A stretch of 64,000 nucleotides of DNA, from contig NZ_CP117520.1 of assembly GCF_028621895.1 (NCBI RefSeq), positions 1,240,001 through 1,304,000 on the forward strand, in the 5' to 3' direction. The position numbers and the translations under genes are program-made. The notes under the pieces are model-generated. The model saw only the letters and a list, made by a program, of their open reading frames with translations. It was not told the DNA's origin and made no database searches. The number at the start of each line of letters is the position of its first letter. Positions within the stretch are counted from its first letter, which is position 1. Below, piece by piece: positions 8,716 through 17,525 of the stretch. Source of the stretch: Acinetobacter sp. GSS19 (GTDB lineage: Bacteria > Pseudomonadota > Gammaproteobacteria > Pseudomonadales > Moraxellaceae).

Positions 8716-9485
8716 TACACACCTCTAAATTCCGGTTTTCTTTTTTCTAAAAAGGCATTGATGCCTTCTTGACGATCTTGCGTTGCAGCCAGCCAGACGA
8801 AATGCTGACGTTCAAGCTTCAGGCCCTGACTGAGTGTCACTTCATGAATTGATTTCAATGACTGTTTGATCACTTTGATCGCCAACGGTGCCTGTTTGGC
8901 AATCTTAGCCGCCAGTTCAAGCGCATACTGCACGGTCAATCCAGTTGGACAAATCTGACTACTAATGCCGTGTTGTAAGGCCACACGAGCAGGAATCATT
9001 TCACCAGTCATGGCCCAGCGCATCGCCAGTTGCTGGCCGACCAGACGTGCAAGACGTTGGGTTCCCCCGGCACCTGGCAGCATGCCCAGGCCAATCTCCG
9101 GCAGTGCAAATTGGGCATTTTCACCGCTGATCACGATGTCGCCATGCAGTGCCAGTTCAAAACCGGCCCCAAAGGCATAACCATTTACCGCCATAATCAG
9201 GGGCTTGGAAAATTCATCAATACGCTTCCACAGCAAGGGGCGCTGATCCTGCTGGATTGACACCACATCAAGTTGTGCCAGTTCATTCAGGTCGGCACCT
9301 GCGGCGAAACACTGCTCGTTGCCAGTAATGACCACGGTTTTTACTGTGACATCGCCATCGAGCTGTGCCAAAGTATCCGCCAACTGTTTAAGCGTGGCAT
9401 TGTTCAGCGCATTACGTTTTTCCGGCCGGTTTAGCTCAATCAGCACCACACCGTCTTGGGGTGCCGAGGTTTTGATGTAATCCAT
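8715..9485 (-). CDS. paaF: PaaF, 2,3-dehydroadipyl-CoA hydratase
   Basis: 256 residues, enoyl-CoA hydratase/crotonase family. The oxyanion-hole motif NEQCFAAGADLNEL and the two-glutamate region FALPEIGLGMLPGAGGTQRLARL are intact, as expected for an active hydratase. It hydrates 2,3-dehydroadipyl-CoA to 3-hydroxyadipyl-CoA. It sits between paaE and paaG in the operon and its stop overlaps the paaG start. Confidence 0.94.
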   Translation of the reverse strand: MDYIKTSAPQDGVVLIELNRPEKRNALNNATLKQLADTLAQLDGDVTVKTVVITGNEQCFAAGADLNELAQLDVVSIQQDQRPLLWKRIDEFSKPLIMAVNGYAFGAGFELALHGDIVISGENAQFALPEIGLGMLPGAGGTQRLARLVGQQLAMRWAMTGEMIPARVALQHGISSQICPTGLTVQYALELAAKIAKQAPLAIKVIKQSLKSIHEVTLSQGLKLERQHFVWLAATQDRQEGINAFLEKRKPEFRGV

Positions 9486-9511
9486 GACATGATTCCTTGC
9501 TGATCCACGTG

Positions 9512-10570
9512 TTATTCATCAAAACTCAAACGGACATCCGAGCTGACTGGGCGTGACTGACAGCTGAGCACATAGCCTTTTTCAATTTCATCCTGCTCCA
9601 GGCTGTAATTGATAGCCATCTCGACTTCACCCTGTAGCACCTTGCATTTACAGGTCGCACATACGCCACCTTTACAGGCATAAGGCAGGTCTGCACCGGC
9701 ACGTAACGCGGCATCCAGAATACTGTCATCTTGTTTCGAGACTTCTACGACCAGCTCACGGCCATCCAGAATCACATGGACTTTTTCTTCGCTGCGGTTT
9801 TCAATCTGTTGTGCGGTTGCTTTTGGCGCTGCACCGGTATTAAAACGCTCCGTATGGATTTTGCTGCGTGCAATTCCCATTTCCGGCAAAACCGTTTCCA
9901 CGGCTTGCATCATTTCTTCCGGGCCACAGGCAAAACAGTGATCAAAATCCTGATCCAGTAAATCTGCCTGGAACAGTTGCTGCAATTTTTCTGCATCAAT
10001 ACGGCCATTGAATACCGCACTGTCGTTTAATTCACGCGAGAAAATATTGATCAGCTGGAAACGCTCTTTAAAGCGGTCTTTCAAATCCAGAATTTCCTCG
10101 GAAAACATGGTCTGCTTCCAGGAACGGTTGCCATACACCAAGGTAAAAATGGCTTCAGGCTGCTGGAACAGCACCGATTTCACGATCGATAGAATTGGCG
10201 TAATGCCACTACCTGCCGCAAATCCGAGATAGTTTTTTCCACCCTGTTTTGCGGCTTTCTGGAAAAACACCCCTTGTGGCGGCATCACTTCCAGCACGTC
10301 ACCGGCTTTTAAGTGTTCATTGGCCCAAGTTGAAAACTGACCGTTTTCAATTTTTTTAATGGCAATACTGAGATCTTCACGCTGATCGCTACAGATCGAA
10401 TAACAGCGGCGGATTTCACCCTGTTCAGTCAAATGTCGAATGGTGAGATGCTGACCTGGCTGATAGTGAAACGTTGCCTGTTGTTCTTGTTCAACATTAA
10501 AGGCAATACAGATCGCCTGCTCGGTTTGCGGACTAATTGATTTAATGGTTAATGGTACAAATTGGCTCAT
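9512..10570 (-). CDS. paaE: PaaE, reductase subunit of phenylacetyl-CoA epoxidase
   Basis: 352 residues from ATG 10570, chosen because AGAGAGGGA lies just upstream; a longer frame to 10657 would overlap paaD and lacks such a site. The N-terminal FAD/NAD(P) reductase module has RRCYSIC and FAAGSGITPILSI; the C-terminal plant-type [2Fe-2S] domain (about residues 265-350) has CKGGVCATCKCKV. It passes electrons from NADPH to the di-iron oxygenase PaaABCD that epoxidises the ring of phenylacetyl-CoA. Confidence 0.95.
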   Translation of the reverse strand: MSQFVPLTIKSISPQTEQAICIAFNVEQEQQATFHYQPGQHLTIRHLTEQGEIRRCYSICSDQREDLSIAIKKIENGQFSTWANEHLKAGDVLEVMPPQGVFFQKAAKQGGKNYLGFAAGSGITPILSIVKSVLFQQPEAIFTLVYGNRSWKQTMFSEEILDLKDRFKERFQLINIFSRELNDSAVFNGRIDAEKLQQLFQADLLDQDFDHCFACGPEEMMQAVETVLPEMGIARSKIHTERFNTGAAPKATAQQIENRSEEKVHVILDGRELVVEVSKQDDSILDAALRAGADLPYACKGGVCATCKCKVLQGEVEMAINYSLEQDEIEKGYVLSCQSRPVSSDVRLSFDE

Positions 10571-10611
10571 GTGAAAATCCCTCTCTGGCTCGACTATTCG
10601 GTTTTTTGCTT

Positions 10612-11112
10612 TTAGATACATTTGAAATAGTCGAATGGTTCTAGGCAGTCTTGGCATTTGTATAAGGCTTTACATGCGGTCGAACTGAATTCGCTTAATA
10701 GTTTGGTGTGCTGGCTCTGACAGTGCGGACACTGGATGCCATCAGTGAGTGCAACATGCGTTCCGCAGCTGTGAGCCTCACCTTTGGGTGGTGCAATGCC
10801 ATATTGTTGTAACTTGGTTTTTCCAGCTTCGCTCATCCAGTCAGTAGTCCAGGCTTCGGACAGATCCACGACCACTTTGACCGGTGTCAGGCCTTGTGCA
10901 GTCAGGGCTTGGGTAATTTCATCCTTAAGCAGGTCTGTCGCGGGACAACCACTGTAGGTTGGCGTAAGTCGCACAATAATCTCGTCGTGCTGATTCAGCT
11001 CAACCCCACGAATCATGCCCAGATCAAGTACCGACAGCACCGGAATTTCAGGATCTGATACTTGCTGTAGAACTTCCCAGCATTGATCAACACAGTGTTT
11101 GATTAAATTCAT
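10612..11112 (-). CDS. paaD: PaaD, MIP18-type maturation factor of the phenylacetyl-CoA epoxidase
   Basis: 166 residues from ATG 11112 (AAGGAG upstream; a GTG nine bases earlier has no usable spacing). The N-terminal DUF59/MIP18 domain carries the motif TPTYSGCPATDLLKDEI, and the C-terminus has a zinc-finger-like CPHCQSQH...CKALYKCQDCLEPFDYFKC segment. PaaD is required for an active epoxidase and probably aids metal or cluster assembly. Gene order paaC-paaD-paaE is standard. Confidence 0.93.
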   Translation of the reverse strand: MNLIKHCVDQCWEVLQQVSDPEIPVLSVLDLGMIRGVELNQHDEIIVRLTPTYSGCPATDLLKDEITQALTAQGLTPVKVVVDLSEAWTTDWMSEAGKTKLQQYGIAPPKGEAHSCGTHVALTDGIQCPHCQSQHTKLLSEFSSTACKALYKCQDCLEPFDYFKCI

Positions 11113-11140
11113 GCGACTCACTCCTTGTCGTTACAGCGTA

Positions 11141-11896
11141 TTACCAGATTGCGTTCGGATAGGCGCGCTGCATGTACTGCAAGTCCGCGAGGATGTAACC
11201 CAAATGCTCGGTATGCAGCCCCTGTTTCGCGCCACTGCGGTAAGCGCCAGTTTCTGGAACGGTGAGTGCAAAACGCTCTAGCTCGCTTGCGATCTGTGTA
11301 TCCCACTGTGCTTTTAAGGCTTCAACATCGGGCAAGATGCCTTGCGCTACCAACTGCTTTTCATCCGCCGTTAAGACGAACAATTCTTCGGTAAAGCGCC
11401 ACAGGTTGTTCAACCCTTTCTGGATTTTCTCGTGTGCTTCTGCAGTTCCCAGGCTGAGACGCTCCATCCAGGCCGTCGAAAAACGCAGGTGATATTTCAC
11501 TTCTTTGAGAGATTTCACCGCAAATGCAGCCACTTCAGCATGTTGGCTCTGCGTGAGTGCATTCAACAGCAAGGCATTGTGATGATCCATCAACCATTGA
11601 CGTACGATGGTTTGTGCAAAATCGCCGTTTGGTTGCTCAGCCAATAATAAATTGCGATATTCACGCTCAGTGCGGAAATACGCCAATTTGTCTTCATCAC
11701 GGCCAAGACCTTCCACCTGACCTGCCAGGCTCAACGCTGTACGCGCTTGCCCCAATAAATCCAGACCAATATTGGCCAAGGCAATATCCAATTCCAGTTC
11801 AGGTGCATGGCCGCACCATTCTGCCAGACGATGTGATAAAACCAGCTGGCTATCGCCAATATGCAACAGGAACTGCGCTAATGCTTGATTTGTCAT
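11141..11896 (-). CDS. paaC: PaaC, structural subunit of phenylacetyl-CoA epoxidase
   Basis: 251 residues, the ferritin-like catalytically inactive partner of PaaA. It lacks the full set of iron ligands but keeps the helical-bundle pattern (LAEWCGHAPELELDIALANIGLDLLGQARTAL in the first helices, then HHNALLLNALTQSQ and KSLKEVKYHLRFS). PaaA and PaaC form the core of the epoxidase. The gene lies 11 bases downstream of paaB and 28 bases upstream of paaD. Confidence 0.94.
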   Translation of the reverse strand: MTNQALAQFLLHIGDSQLVLSHRLAEWCGHAPELELDIALANIGLDLLGQARTALSLAGQVEGLGRDEDKLAYFRTEREYRNLLLAEQPNGDFAQTIVRQWLMDHHNALLLNALTQSQHAEVAAFAVKSLKEVKYHLRFSTAWMERLSLGTAEAHEKIQKGLNNLWRFTEELFVLTADEKQLVAQGILPDVEALKAQWDTQIASELERFALTVPETGAYRSGAKQGLHTEHLGYILADLQYMQRAYPNAIW

Positions 11897-11907
11897 GATC
11901 CGTCCCC

Positions 11908-12198
11908 TTACATGTGCTCAATGCCGTCTGGAATATGGTAGAAGGTTGGATGACGGTAAACCTTGTCCAAAGAAGGATCGAAAAATTCTGATTTTTCATC
12001 TGGTTGTGAAGAGGTAATCAGCTCAGATTTCACCACCCAGATGCTGACACCTTCATTACGGCGAGTGTACACATCGCGTGCGTTTTGCAGCGCAATTTCC
12101 GCATCCGGCGCACGCAGGCTGCCGACATGGCGGTGGCTTAAACCCTGTTTGCTGCGTACAAATACTTCATATAGTGACCAGTTGTTTTTATTGTCCAT
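11908..12198 (-). CDS. paaB: PaaB, small subunit of phenylacetyl-CoA epoxidase
   Basis: 96 residues from ATG 12198 (MDNKNNWSLYEVFVRS), chosen because GGAAGGA lies 8 bases upstream; a start at 12225 would add nine unsupported residues. The sequence shows the conserved PaaB pattern WSLYEVFVRSKQGLSHRHVGS and the C-terminal DKVYRHPTFYHIPDGIEHM. PaaB bridges PaaAC dimers and PaaE in the multicomponent monooxygenase. Confidence 0.95.
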   Translation of the reverse strand: MDNKNNWSLYEVFVRSKQGLSHRHVGSLRAPDAEIALQNARDVYTRRNEGVSIWVVKSELITSSQPDEKSEFFDPSLDKVYRHPTFYHIPDGIEHM

Positions 12199-12240
12199 GA
12201 CGTTATCCTTCCCTTTTTTACTCATTTTTAAATGTTGGCG

Positions 12241-13185
12241 TTAAGCCACTTTTTTATCTTGCTGTTGGGCTTGCTGTTTTTTGGCATAGGCTGCTGCTGA
12301 ATCACGCACCCATTTACCGCCTTCCCATGCATTACGGCGTGCTTCGATCCGCTCGTGGTTACATGGGCCTTTACCGGCAATCACGTTAAAGAATTCATCC
12401 CAGTTCACTGCGCCAAATTCATAATGGCCAGTTTCCTGGTTAAAACGTAAATCTGGATCTGGTACTGTCAGGCCAAGATGCAAAATTTGTGGCACCGTGT
12501 TGTCGACAAATTTCTGGCGCAGCTCATCGTTACTGAAACGCTTGATCTTCCAGGCCATGCTTTGTTCACTGTTTGGTGAATTGTCATCACTCGGGCCAAA
12601 CATCATCAGCGCTGGCCACCAGAAACGGTTCACTGCATCTTGTGCCATCTGTTTTTGTTCCGGTGTCCCTTGTGCCAGTTCCATCATGGCTTCAAAACCT
12701 TGACGTTGATGGAAACTCTCTTCTTTACAGATACGCACCATCGCTCGTGCATACGGACCATAAGAAGTACGGCATAACGCCACCTGATTGACGATCGCTG
12801 CACCATCGACCAACCAGCCAATCGCAGCAATATCGGCCCAGGTCAAAGTTGGATAGTTAAAGATGGAAGAATATTTCATGCGACCGGCAATCAATTTATC
12901 CATCATGTCATCACGGTCTGCCCCCAAGGTTTCTGCCGCACTGTACAGATACAAGGCATGACCCGCTTCATCTTGTACTTTGGCCAATAAAACCGCTTTA
13001 CGCTTCAAGGTTGGTGCACGGGTAATCCAGTTGCCTTCCGGTAACATCCCGATCACTTCTGAATGAGCATGCTGGCCGATCTGGCGAATCAGGGTCTTGC
13101 GGTAAGCCTCTGGCATCCAGTCTTTAGGCTCAATTGAAATGTCTTGTGCGATCGCACGGTCAAAATCTTCCACATGATTTTTCAT
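12241..13185 (-). CDS. paaA: PaaA, catalytic di-iron subunit of phenylacetyl-CoA epoxidase
   Basis: 314 residues from ATG 13185 (GAGGA about 5 bases upstream); an in-frame ATG at 13200 (MSEEK) is the alternative. Two di-iron ExxH motifs are visible, [19 protein letters not shown] and [11 protein letters not shown], together with the C-terminal [25 protein letters not shown]. It catalyses ring 1,2-epoxidation of phenylacetyl-CoA. It is the first gene of the operon. A GATAC-N27-GTATC element lies 30-65 bases upstream of the longer start, probably for PaaX control. Confidence 0.96.
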   Translation of the reverse strand: MKNHVEDFDRAIAQDISIEPKDWMPEAYRKTLIRQIGQHAHSEVIGMLPEGNWITRAPTLKRKAVLLAKVQDEAGHALYLYSAAETLGADRDDMMDKLIAGRMKYSSIFNYPTLTWADIAAIGWLVDGAAIVNQVALCRTSYGPYARAMVRICKEESFHQRQGFEAMMELAQGTPEQKQMAQDAVNRFWWPALMMFGPSDDNSPNSEQSMAWKIKRFSNDELRQKFVDNTVPQILHLGLTVPDPDLRFNQETGHYEFGAVNWDEFFNVIAGKGPCNHERIEARRNAWEGGKWVRDSAAAYAKKQQAQQQDKKVA

Positions 13186-13229
13186 TTTTTCCTCACTCAT
13201 CCAAAGTGTTTATGCCTCAAAATTAAAAC

Positions 13230-13266
13230 GATACAAATTTAAAATCAATACATATTTTTTAGTATC
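13230..13266 (-). promoter_or_regulatory. Candidate PaaX operator in front of paaA
   Basis: Inverted repeat CGATAC (13229-13234) and GTATCA (13262-13267) with exactly 27 bases between the GATAC and GTATC arms. The same arms with the same spacing recur at 15683-15719 before the MFS gene of the cluster. From memory, proposed PaaX operators elsewhere have the form TGATTC-N27-GAATCA, which matches this architecture. A partner half-site GTATCAT lies at 13425-13431 just before paaZ. Confidence 0.6.
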
Positions 13267-13446
13267 AATTAAAAATATTGAATCATTTTATTTAAGATAT
13301 TGTTTTTTAAAATTTTTATTTTTTATATATTTTTAGAAATGATTTTTTTAGTGCCGACCTGATTGACAATTCGCTTTTTTACACACAAATTATGAAACGT
13401 AAAAATTAAAATTAACATGAAAACGTATCATAAAAGGAGTTTTATC

Positions 13447-15561
13447 ATGTTGGAGTTAGAAACAGGCTCAAACACCACTATGGATAGTCAAGGTACAACC
13501 CACAGTTCAAGCCATGGTGTCAAAGTGTTAAGCTCACTGGTATGTGGTCAGTCGCATACAGCTCAGCAGGATTTGCGTACGGTTTATCATGCCATCACGG
13601 ATGAGCCGATTTACCAGGTCAGCAGTCATGGCTTAAATATGCAAGCAGTCGTGGACTATGCCAAACAGCATGGTGCAAACATCGCCTCATGGACCTTCCA
13701 TCAGCGTGCCAATGCATTGAAACAGGTCGCGCAATATCTGCTTGAACGTAAAGAACAGTATTATGAATTGGCAAAAGCCACTGGCTGTACCCGTAAGGAT
13801 GCCTGGATTGATATTGAAGGCGGGATCGCGACTCTGTTTGCTTATTCAAGTCTGGTACGTCGTGAATTGAGCGATGAAACCGCCCTGGTTGAAGACAGCT
13901 GGATTCCATTATCCAAGTATGGAACTTTTGGTGCCAAACATATTCTAACCGCCAAAGCCGGCGTTGCCGTTCATATCAATGCATTTAACTTCCCGATTTG
14001 GGGCATGCTGGAAAAAATCGCACCGACACTTTTGGCCGGTGTCCCGTGCATTGTCAAACCGGCGACCGAAGGCGCTGAGCTCACACACGCAGTGGTTAAA
14101 GATATTCATGAGAGTGGTTTCTTGCCTGAGGGTGCCTTACAACTCATCTGTGGTCAGACCTATGATTTATTTAATTATCTAGGGCCACAAGACACAGTTA
14201 CGTTTACTGGTTCGGCATCAACTGGGCAAAAATTGCGTGCACATCCTCACCTGAACCAATATTCCATTCCGTTTAGTATGGAAGCGGATTCCGTGAATAG
14301 CGCCATTCTCACTCCGCAAGCCGATGACGAAACCATTGACCTGTTTGTGCGTGAAGTCTTCCGTGAAATGACCACCAAAGCGGGCCAGAAATGTACCGCA
14401 ATCCGCCGTGCCTTCGTTCCGGCAGAATTACTGGAAACCGTACAAAGCCGTTTAGTAACCAAATTACAGAAAGTGGTGGTGGGTAATCCTGAATGGGAAC
14501 AGGTCACCATGGGTGCACTGGCCAGCGTAAAACAAAAACAGGATGTCGCCAGCAAAGTCGAACAGCTGAGCCAAGAAGCAGAAATTGTATTAGGTAGTCA
14601 TTTACGCCACGATTTCACAATTCAGGCAGACCAAGCCGAACGCGGCGCCTTTTATCCGCCGACCTTACTGGTCTGCAAGCAACCGACGACTGCACAAAAT
14701 ATTCATCAAGTTGAAGCCTTTGGCCCAGTAGCGACCTTGATGCCCTATCAGGATGTACAAGAGTTGGCGGTCTTGGTCGCGCGTGGTGAAGGCAGCTTGG
14801 TGGCCTCCATCGTACGCCATCCAGAGGAAAATATTGAAGCGATTATTGCCAAGATTGCACCATGGCACGGACGTCTGCATATTCTCGATGCGAAAAGCGC
14901 CAAAGAAAGTACTGGACATGGCTCGCCATTGCCCTATCTGGTGCATGGTGGTCCGGGTCGTGCCGGTGGGGGTGAAGAGCTCGGTGGACTGCGTGCGGTA
15001 AAACACTATATGCAACGCACTGCCATTCAAGGTTCTCCAGATGCCCTGACCCAAGTAGGCCATAGCTGGACAGCCGGTTCACAGGTTTTTGAAGATCGCG
15101 TGCATCCGTTTAAAAAGTCTTTTGATGAATTGCGCGTTGGTGAACGCCTGCTGACTGCACGCCGAACCATTACCGAATCCGATGTGGTGAATTTTGCCGG
15201 TTTGAGTGGTGATTATTTCTACGCCCATATGGACAAGATTGCTGCGGCAGAATCACTGTTTGGTGAGCGCGTCGCGCATGGCTATTTTGTGGTTTCAGCA
15301 GCAGCTGGTCTGTTTGTCGATGCAGCGCAAGGTCCGGTGATTGCTAACTATGGTATGGACAACCTGCGCTTCGTTGAACCGGTGAAAATTGGCGATACCA
15401 TTCAGGTTGAACTCACCTGCAAGCAGAAAACGCCAAAACAGCTGAAAGATCCAACACAAAAACCGCATGGTGTGGTGGTGTGGGACATCAAAGTGAAAAA
15501 TCAGCATGACCAGTTGGTGGCTACCTACGATATTTTGACACTGGTTGAACGCACAGCTTAA
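13447..15561 (+). CDS. paaZ: PaaZ, bifunctional oxepin-CoA hydrolase / aldehyde dehydrogenase
   Basis: 704 residues from ATG 13447, chosen for the AGGAG 7 bases upstream over an in-frame ATG at 13417. The N-terminal aldehyde dehydrogenase domain (about 1-520) contains INAFNFPIWGMLEKIAP, FTGSASTGQ, the glutamate in FSMEADSVNS and the catalytic cysteine in KAGQKCTAIRR. The C-terminal MaoC-type hot-dog hydratase domain (about 545-690) has SGDYFYAHMD and FGERVAHGYFVVS. It opens the oxepin-CoA ring and oxidises the resulting aldehyde to 3-oxo-5,6-dehydrosuberyl-CoA. It is transcribed divergently from paaA. Confidence 0.96.
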   Translation: MLELETGSNTTMDSQGTTHSSSHGVKVLSSLVCGQSHTAQQDLRTVYHAITDEPIYQVSSHGLNMQAVVDYAKQHGANIASWTFHQRANALKQVAQYLLERKEQYYELAKATGCTRKDAWIDIEGGIATLFAYSSLVRRELSDETALVEDSWIPLSKYGTFGAKHILTAKAGVAVHINAFNFPIWGMLEKIAPTLLAGVPCIVKPATEGAELTHAVVKDIHESGFLPEGALQLICGQTYDLFNYLGPQDTVTFTGSASTGQKLRAHPHLNQYSIPFSMEADSVNSAILTPQADDETIDLFVREVFREMTTKAGQKCTAIRRAFVPAELLETVQSRLVTKLQKVVVGNPEWEQVTMGALASVKQKQDVASKVEQLSQEAEIVLGSHLRHDFTIQADQAERGAFYPPTLLVCKQPTTAQNIHQVEAFGPVATLMPYQDVQELAVLVARGEGSLVASIVRHPEENIEAIIAKIAPWHGRLHILDAKSAKESTGHGSPLPYLVHGGPGRAGGGEELGGLRAVKHYMQRTAIQGSPDALTQVGHSWTAGSQVFEDRVHPFKKSFDELRVGERLLTARRTITESDVVNFAGLSGDYFYAHMDKIAAAESLFGERVAHGYFVVSAAAGLFVDAAQGPVIANYGMDNLRFVEPVKIGDTIQVELTCKQKTPKQLKDPTQKPHGVVVWDIKVKNQHDQLVATYDILTLVERTA

Positions 15562-15575
15562 CTGAACCCACCTCT

Positions 15576-15606
15576 AAAAAGGAATCTTTTGATTCCTTTT
15601 TTTATT
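15576..15606 (+). terminator. Intrinsic terminator of paaZ
   Basis: Stem AAAAAGGAATC / GATTCCTTTTT with a TTTT loop and a T-run, 15 bases after the paaZ stop. Confidence 0.88.
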
Positions 15607-15643
15607 ATTAAAAAAAATATCGTGTCATTTTTTGATATTTTTA

Positions 15644-15672
15644 TTGACGATCGAAAATTTAATGCCTACATT
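15644..15672 (+). promoter_or_regulatory. Candidate promoter of the paa-linked MFS gene
   Basis: TTGACG (15644-15649), 17-base spacer, TACATT (15667-15672). The predicted transcription start falls at or just inside the left arm of the inverted repeat at 15682-15720, a sensible arrangement for repression. Confidence 0.5.
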
Positions 15673-15681
15673 AGATAAAGA

Positions 15682-15720
15682 CGATACATTGAAAAACAAA
15701 TATTAAAAACAAAAGTATCA
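15682..15720 (+). promoter_or_regulatory. Candidate PaaX operator in front of the MFS gene
   Basis: CGATAC (15682-15687) and GTATCA (15715-15720), again 27 bases apart, as in front of paaA. The element lies 31 bases upstream of the MFS start codon. The identical spacing at two paa-linked promoters argues for one shared dimeric or tetrameric regulator. Confidence 0.6.
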
Positions 15721-15750
15721 TAATTCCACATACTCATCACAGGAAGATGA

Positions 15751-17187
15751 ATGATGAATGATAAAACCCTAGAAATAGATGTGGTTGAAAGGAACACCCC
15801 ATCTGAAATAACAACTTTTGAGCAAGCAGCCTCTGCCGATCAAGCCATTACTACACCAGCAGAAATGACTGCAAATAAAACCAGCTCATATCAGTGGTAT
15901 GTGGTGGTGATCTGTATGGTGGCCTACATCCTGTCTTTTGTAGACCGCCAGATTCTGTCACTGATGATTGAACCGATTAAACATGATTTGATGCTCAGTG
16001 ACACGCAATTCAGCTTGTTACAAGGTTTGGCATTTTCCCTGTTTTATGCCTTTATGGGCGTGCCAATTGCAGCACTGGCTGACAAAAAATCACGCGTTAA
16101 AATTATCGCTGTCGGTATTGCTTTCTGGAGTTTTGCCACTGCAGCTTGTGGCTTAAGCAAGAACTTTATTCAAATGTTCCTGGCTCGTTTAGGTGTGGGT
16201 GCAGGTGAAGCAGCATTATCCCCGGCATTTTATTCCATCGTGGCGGATTTATTCCCGAAAGAAAAATTAGGCCGTGCCTTAGGTCTGTATGCGATTGGTG
16301 CATTCATTGGTTCGGGTCTGGCATTTTTAATCGGCGGTTATGTCATCGGTTTACTGAAAGATGTGGATCAAATTATCCTACCGGTCATTGGTCAAGTGAA
16401 AACCTGGCAACTTACCTTTATGATTGTCGGTTTACCGGGTGTTTTACTAGCGCTGGTGATGATTCTGACCATCAAAGAACCCACCCGTAAAGGTTTGAAA
16501 ATGGGTCAGGACGGAGTTGTCGTTAAAGCCTCATTCGCCAACTCGATCGCCTTTATCAAAACCCATAAAAAGACTTTTTTCTGCCACTTCATCGGTTTTT
16601 CTTTCTATACCATGATGCTGTATTCACTACTGGGGTGGGCACCGGCCTACTACATGCGCCATTTTGGCTTAACCGCGAGTGAAACAGGTTATATCTTGGG
16701 TACTATTATTCTGGTGGCAAACACTTCAGGTGCATTATTCTGTGGCTGGCTCATCGACTTCTTCTCGAAAAAAGGTTATAGCGATGCTGCGATCCGTAGC
16801 GGGATGATTGGTTGTGCAGCCCTGATTATTCCGAGTGTCTTGTTTACGCAAGTCGATAATATGCAGCTGTCATTTGCCTTGATCTTTGTGGCGATGTTCT
16901 TCTCAACCTTCCCGATTCCAGCATCAGCTGCAGCAACACAAATGCTGACACCAAACCAGTTACGTGCTCAGGTGTCTGCAAAATTCCTGCTGATCTCTAA
17001 CCTGATCGCTCTTGGTGTCGGAACAACCGCAGTTGCCCTGATTACGGATAAGTATTTCCAAAACACCTTGTTGGTCGGCAATTCAATTTCGATTGTGAAT
17101 GCCGTTGCAGGTGTGCTGGGCGTATTCTTGCTGTATAAAGGTTGCCAATACTACCGTGAAAGTATGCAGCACGAAAAATTAAATTAA
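15751..17187 (+). CDS. MFS transporter of the paa cluster (probable phenylacetate or aromatic acid uptake)
   Basis: 478 residues with about 12 membrane segments after a 45-residue hydrophilic N-terminus. The sequence is of the spinster-like major facilitator type: VDRQILSLMIEPIKHDLMLSDTQFSLLQGLAFSLFY, a loop-2/3 motif IAALADKKSRVKI, and GEAALSPAFYSIVADLFP. Its place directly after paaZ and the shared PaaX-type operator suggest that it imports phenylacetate or a related aromatic acid; the substrate is inferred. AGGAAG precedes the tandem ATGATG start. Confidence 0.85.
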   Translation: MMNDKTLEIDVVERNTPSEITTFEQAASADQAITTPAEMTANKTSSYQWYVVVICMVAYILSFVDRQILSLMIEPIKHDLMLSDTQFSLLQGLAFSLFYAFMGVPIAALADKKSRVKIIAVGIAFWSFATAACGLSKNFIQMFLARLGVGAGEAALSPAFYSIVADLFPKEKLGRALGLYAIGAFIGSGLAFLIGGYVIGLLKDVDQIILPVIGQVKTWQLTFMIVGLPGVLLALVMILTIKEPTRKGLKMGQDGVVVKASFANSIAFIKTHKKTFFCHFIGFSFYTMMLYSLLGWAPAYYMRHFGLTASETGYILGTIILVANTSGALFCGWLIDFFSKKGYSDAAIRSGMIGCAALIIPSVLFTQVDNMQLSFALIFVAMFFSTFPIPASAAATQMLTPNQLRAQVSAKFLLISNLIALGVGTTAVALITDKYFQNTLLVGNSISIVNAVAGVLGVFLLYKGCQYYRESMQHEKLN

Positions 17188-17219
17188 GCGGTACACAAAA
17201 GAATTAAATCGATTTAAAT

Positions 17220-17266
17220 AACACCCTGAGTGGCGGATTTATGATCCAAATCGAAGGGTGTTTTTA
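17220..17266 (+). terminator. Intrinsic terminator of the MFS gene
   Basis: Branched stem: outer AACACCCT / AGGGTGTT, inner GGATTT / AAATC, followed by a T-rich tract. It lies 33 bases after the stop. Confidence 0.75.
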
Positions 17267-17525
17267 TTTGGCTGGGCTGCTCTGCATCATCCGTCTACCG
17301 ATGATCCTTCCTTGAATCGGCGTGATTTTCTTATGATTCGATAGTTATAAGAAACTTTATTTTTCACACAGCAAAATTTATACTAAAGTCTTAGACATGG
17401 CGGACGTTCTTATTGTTGTTGCACCTGATAAAAATAAAATAAAAACCTCTTCACCTCAGCAACACTTCTTTCTTATACACAATAAGTCGACCTGTTCATG
17501 CGGTTCTCTACATTAAAGGTCAATC
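17267..17525. other. Intergenic stretch before the second MFS gene
   Basis: About 260 bases between the terminator and the next start. It presumably carries the promoter of the downstream MFS gene. No small gene with a convincing start was seen. Confidence 0.4.

Noticed and set aside
10571..10657. 29-codon upstream extension of paaE
   Set aside because: It would overlap paaD and lacks a binding site; ATG 10570 has AGAGAGGGA just upstream and matches the usual PaaE start.
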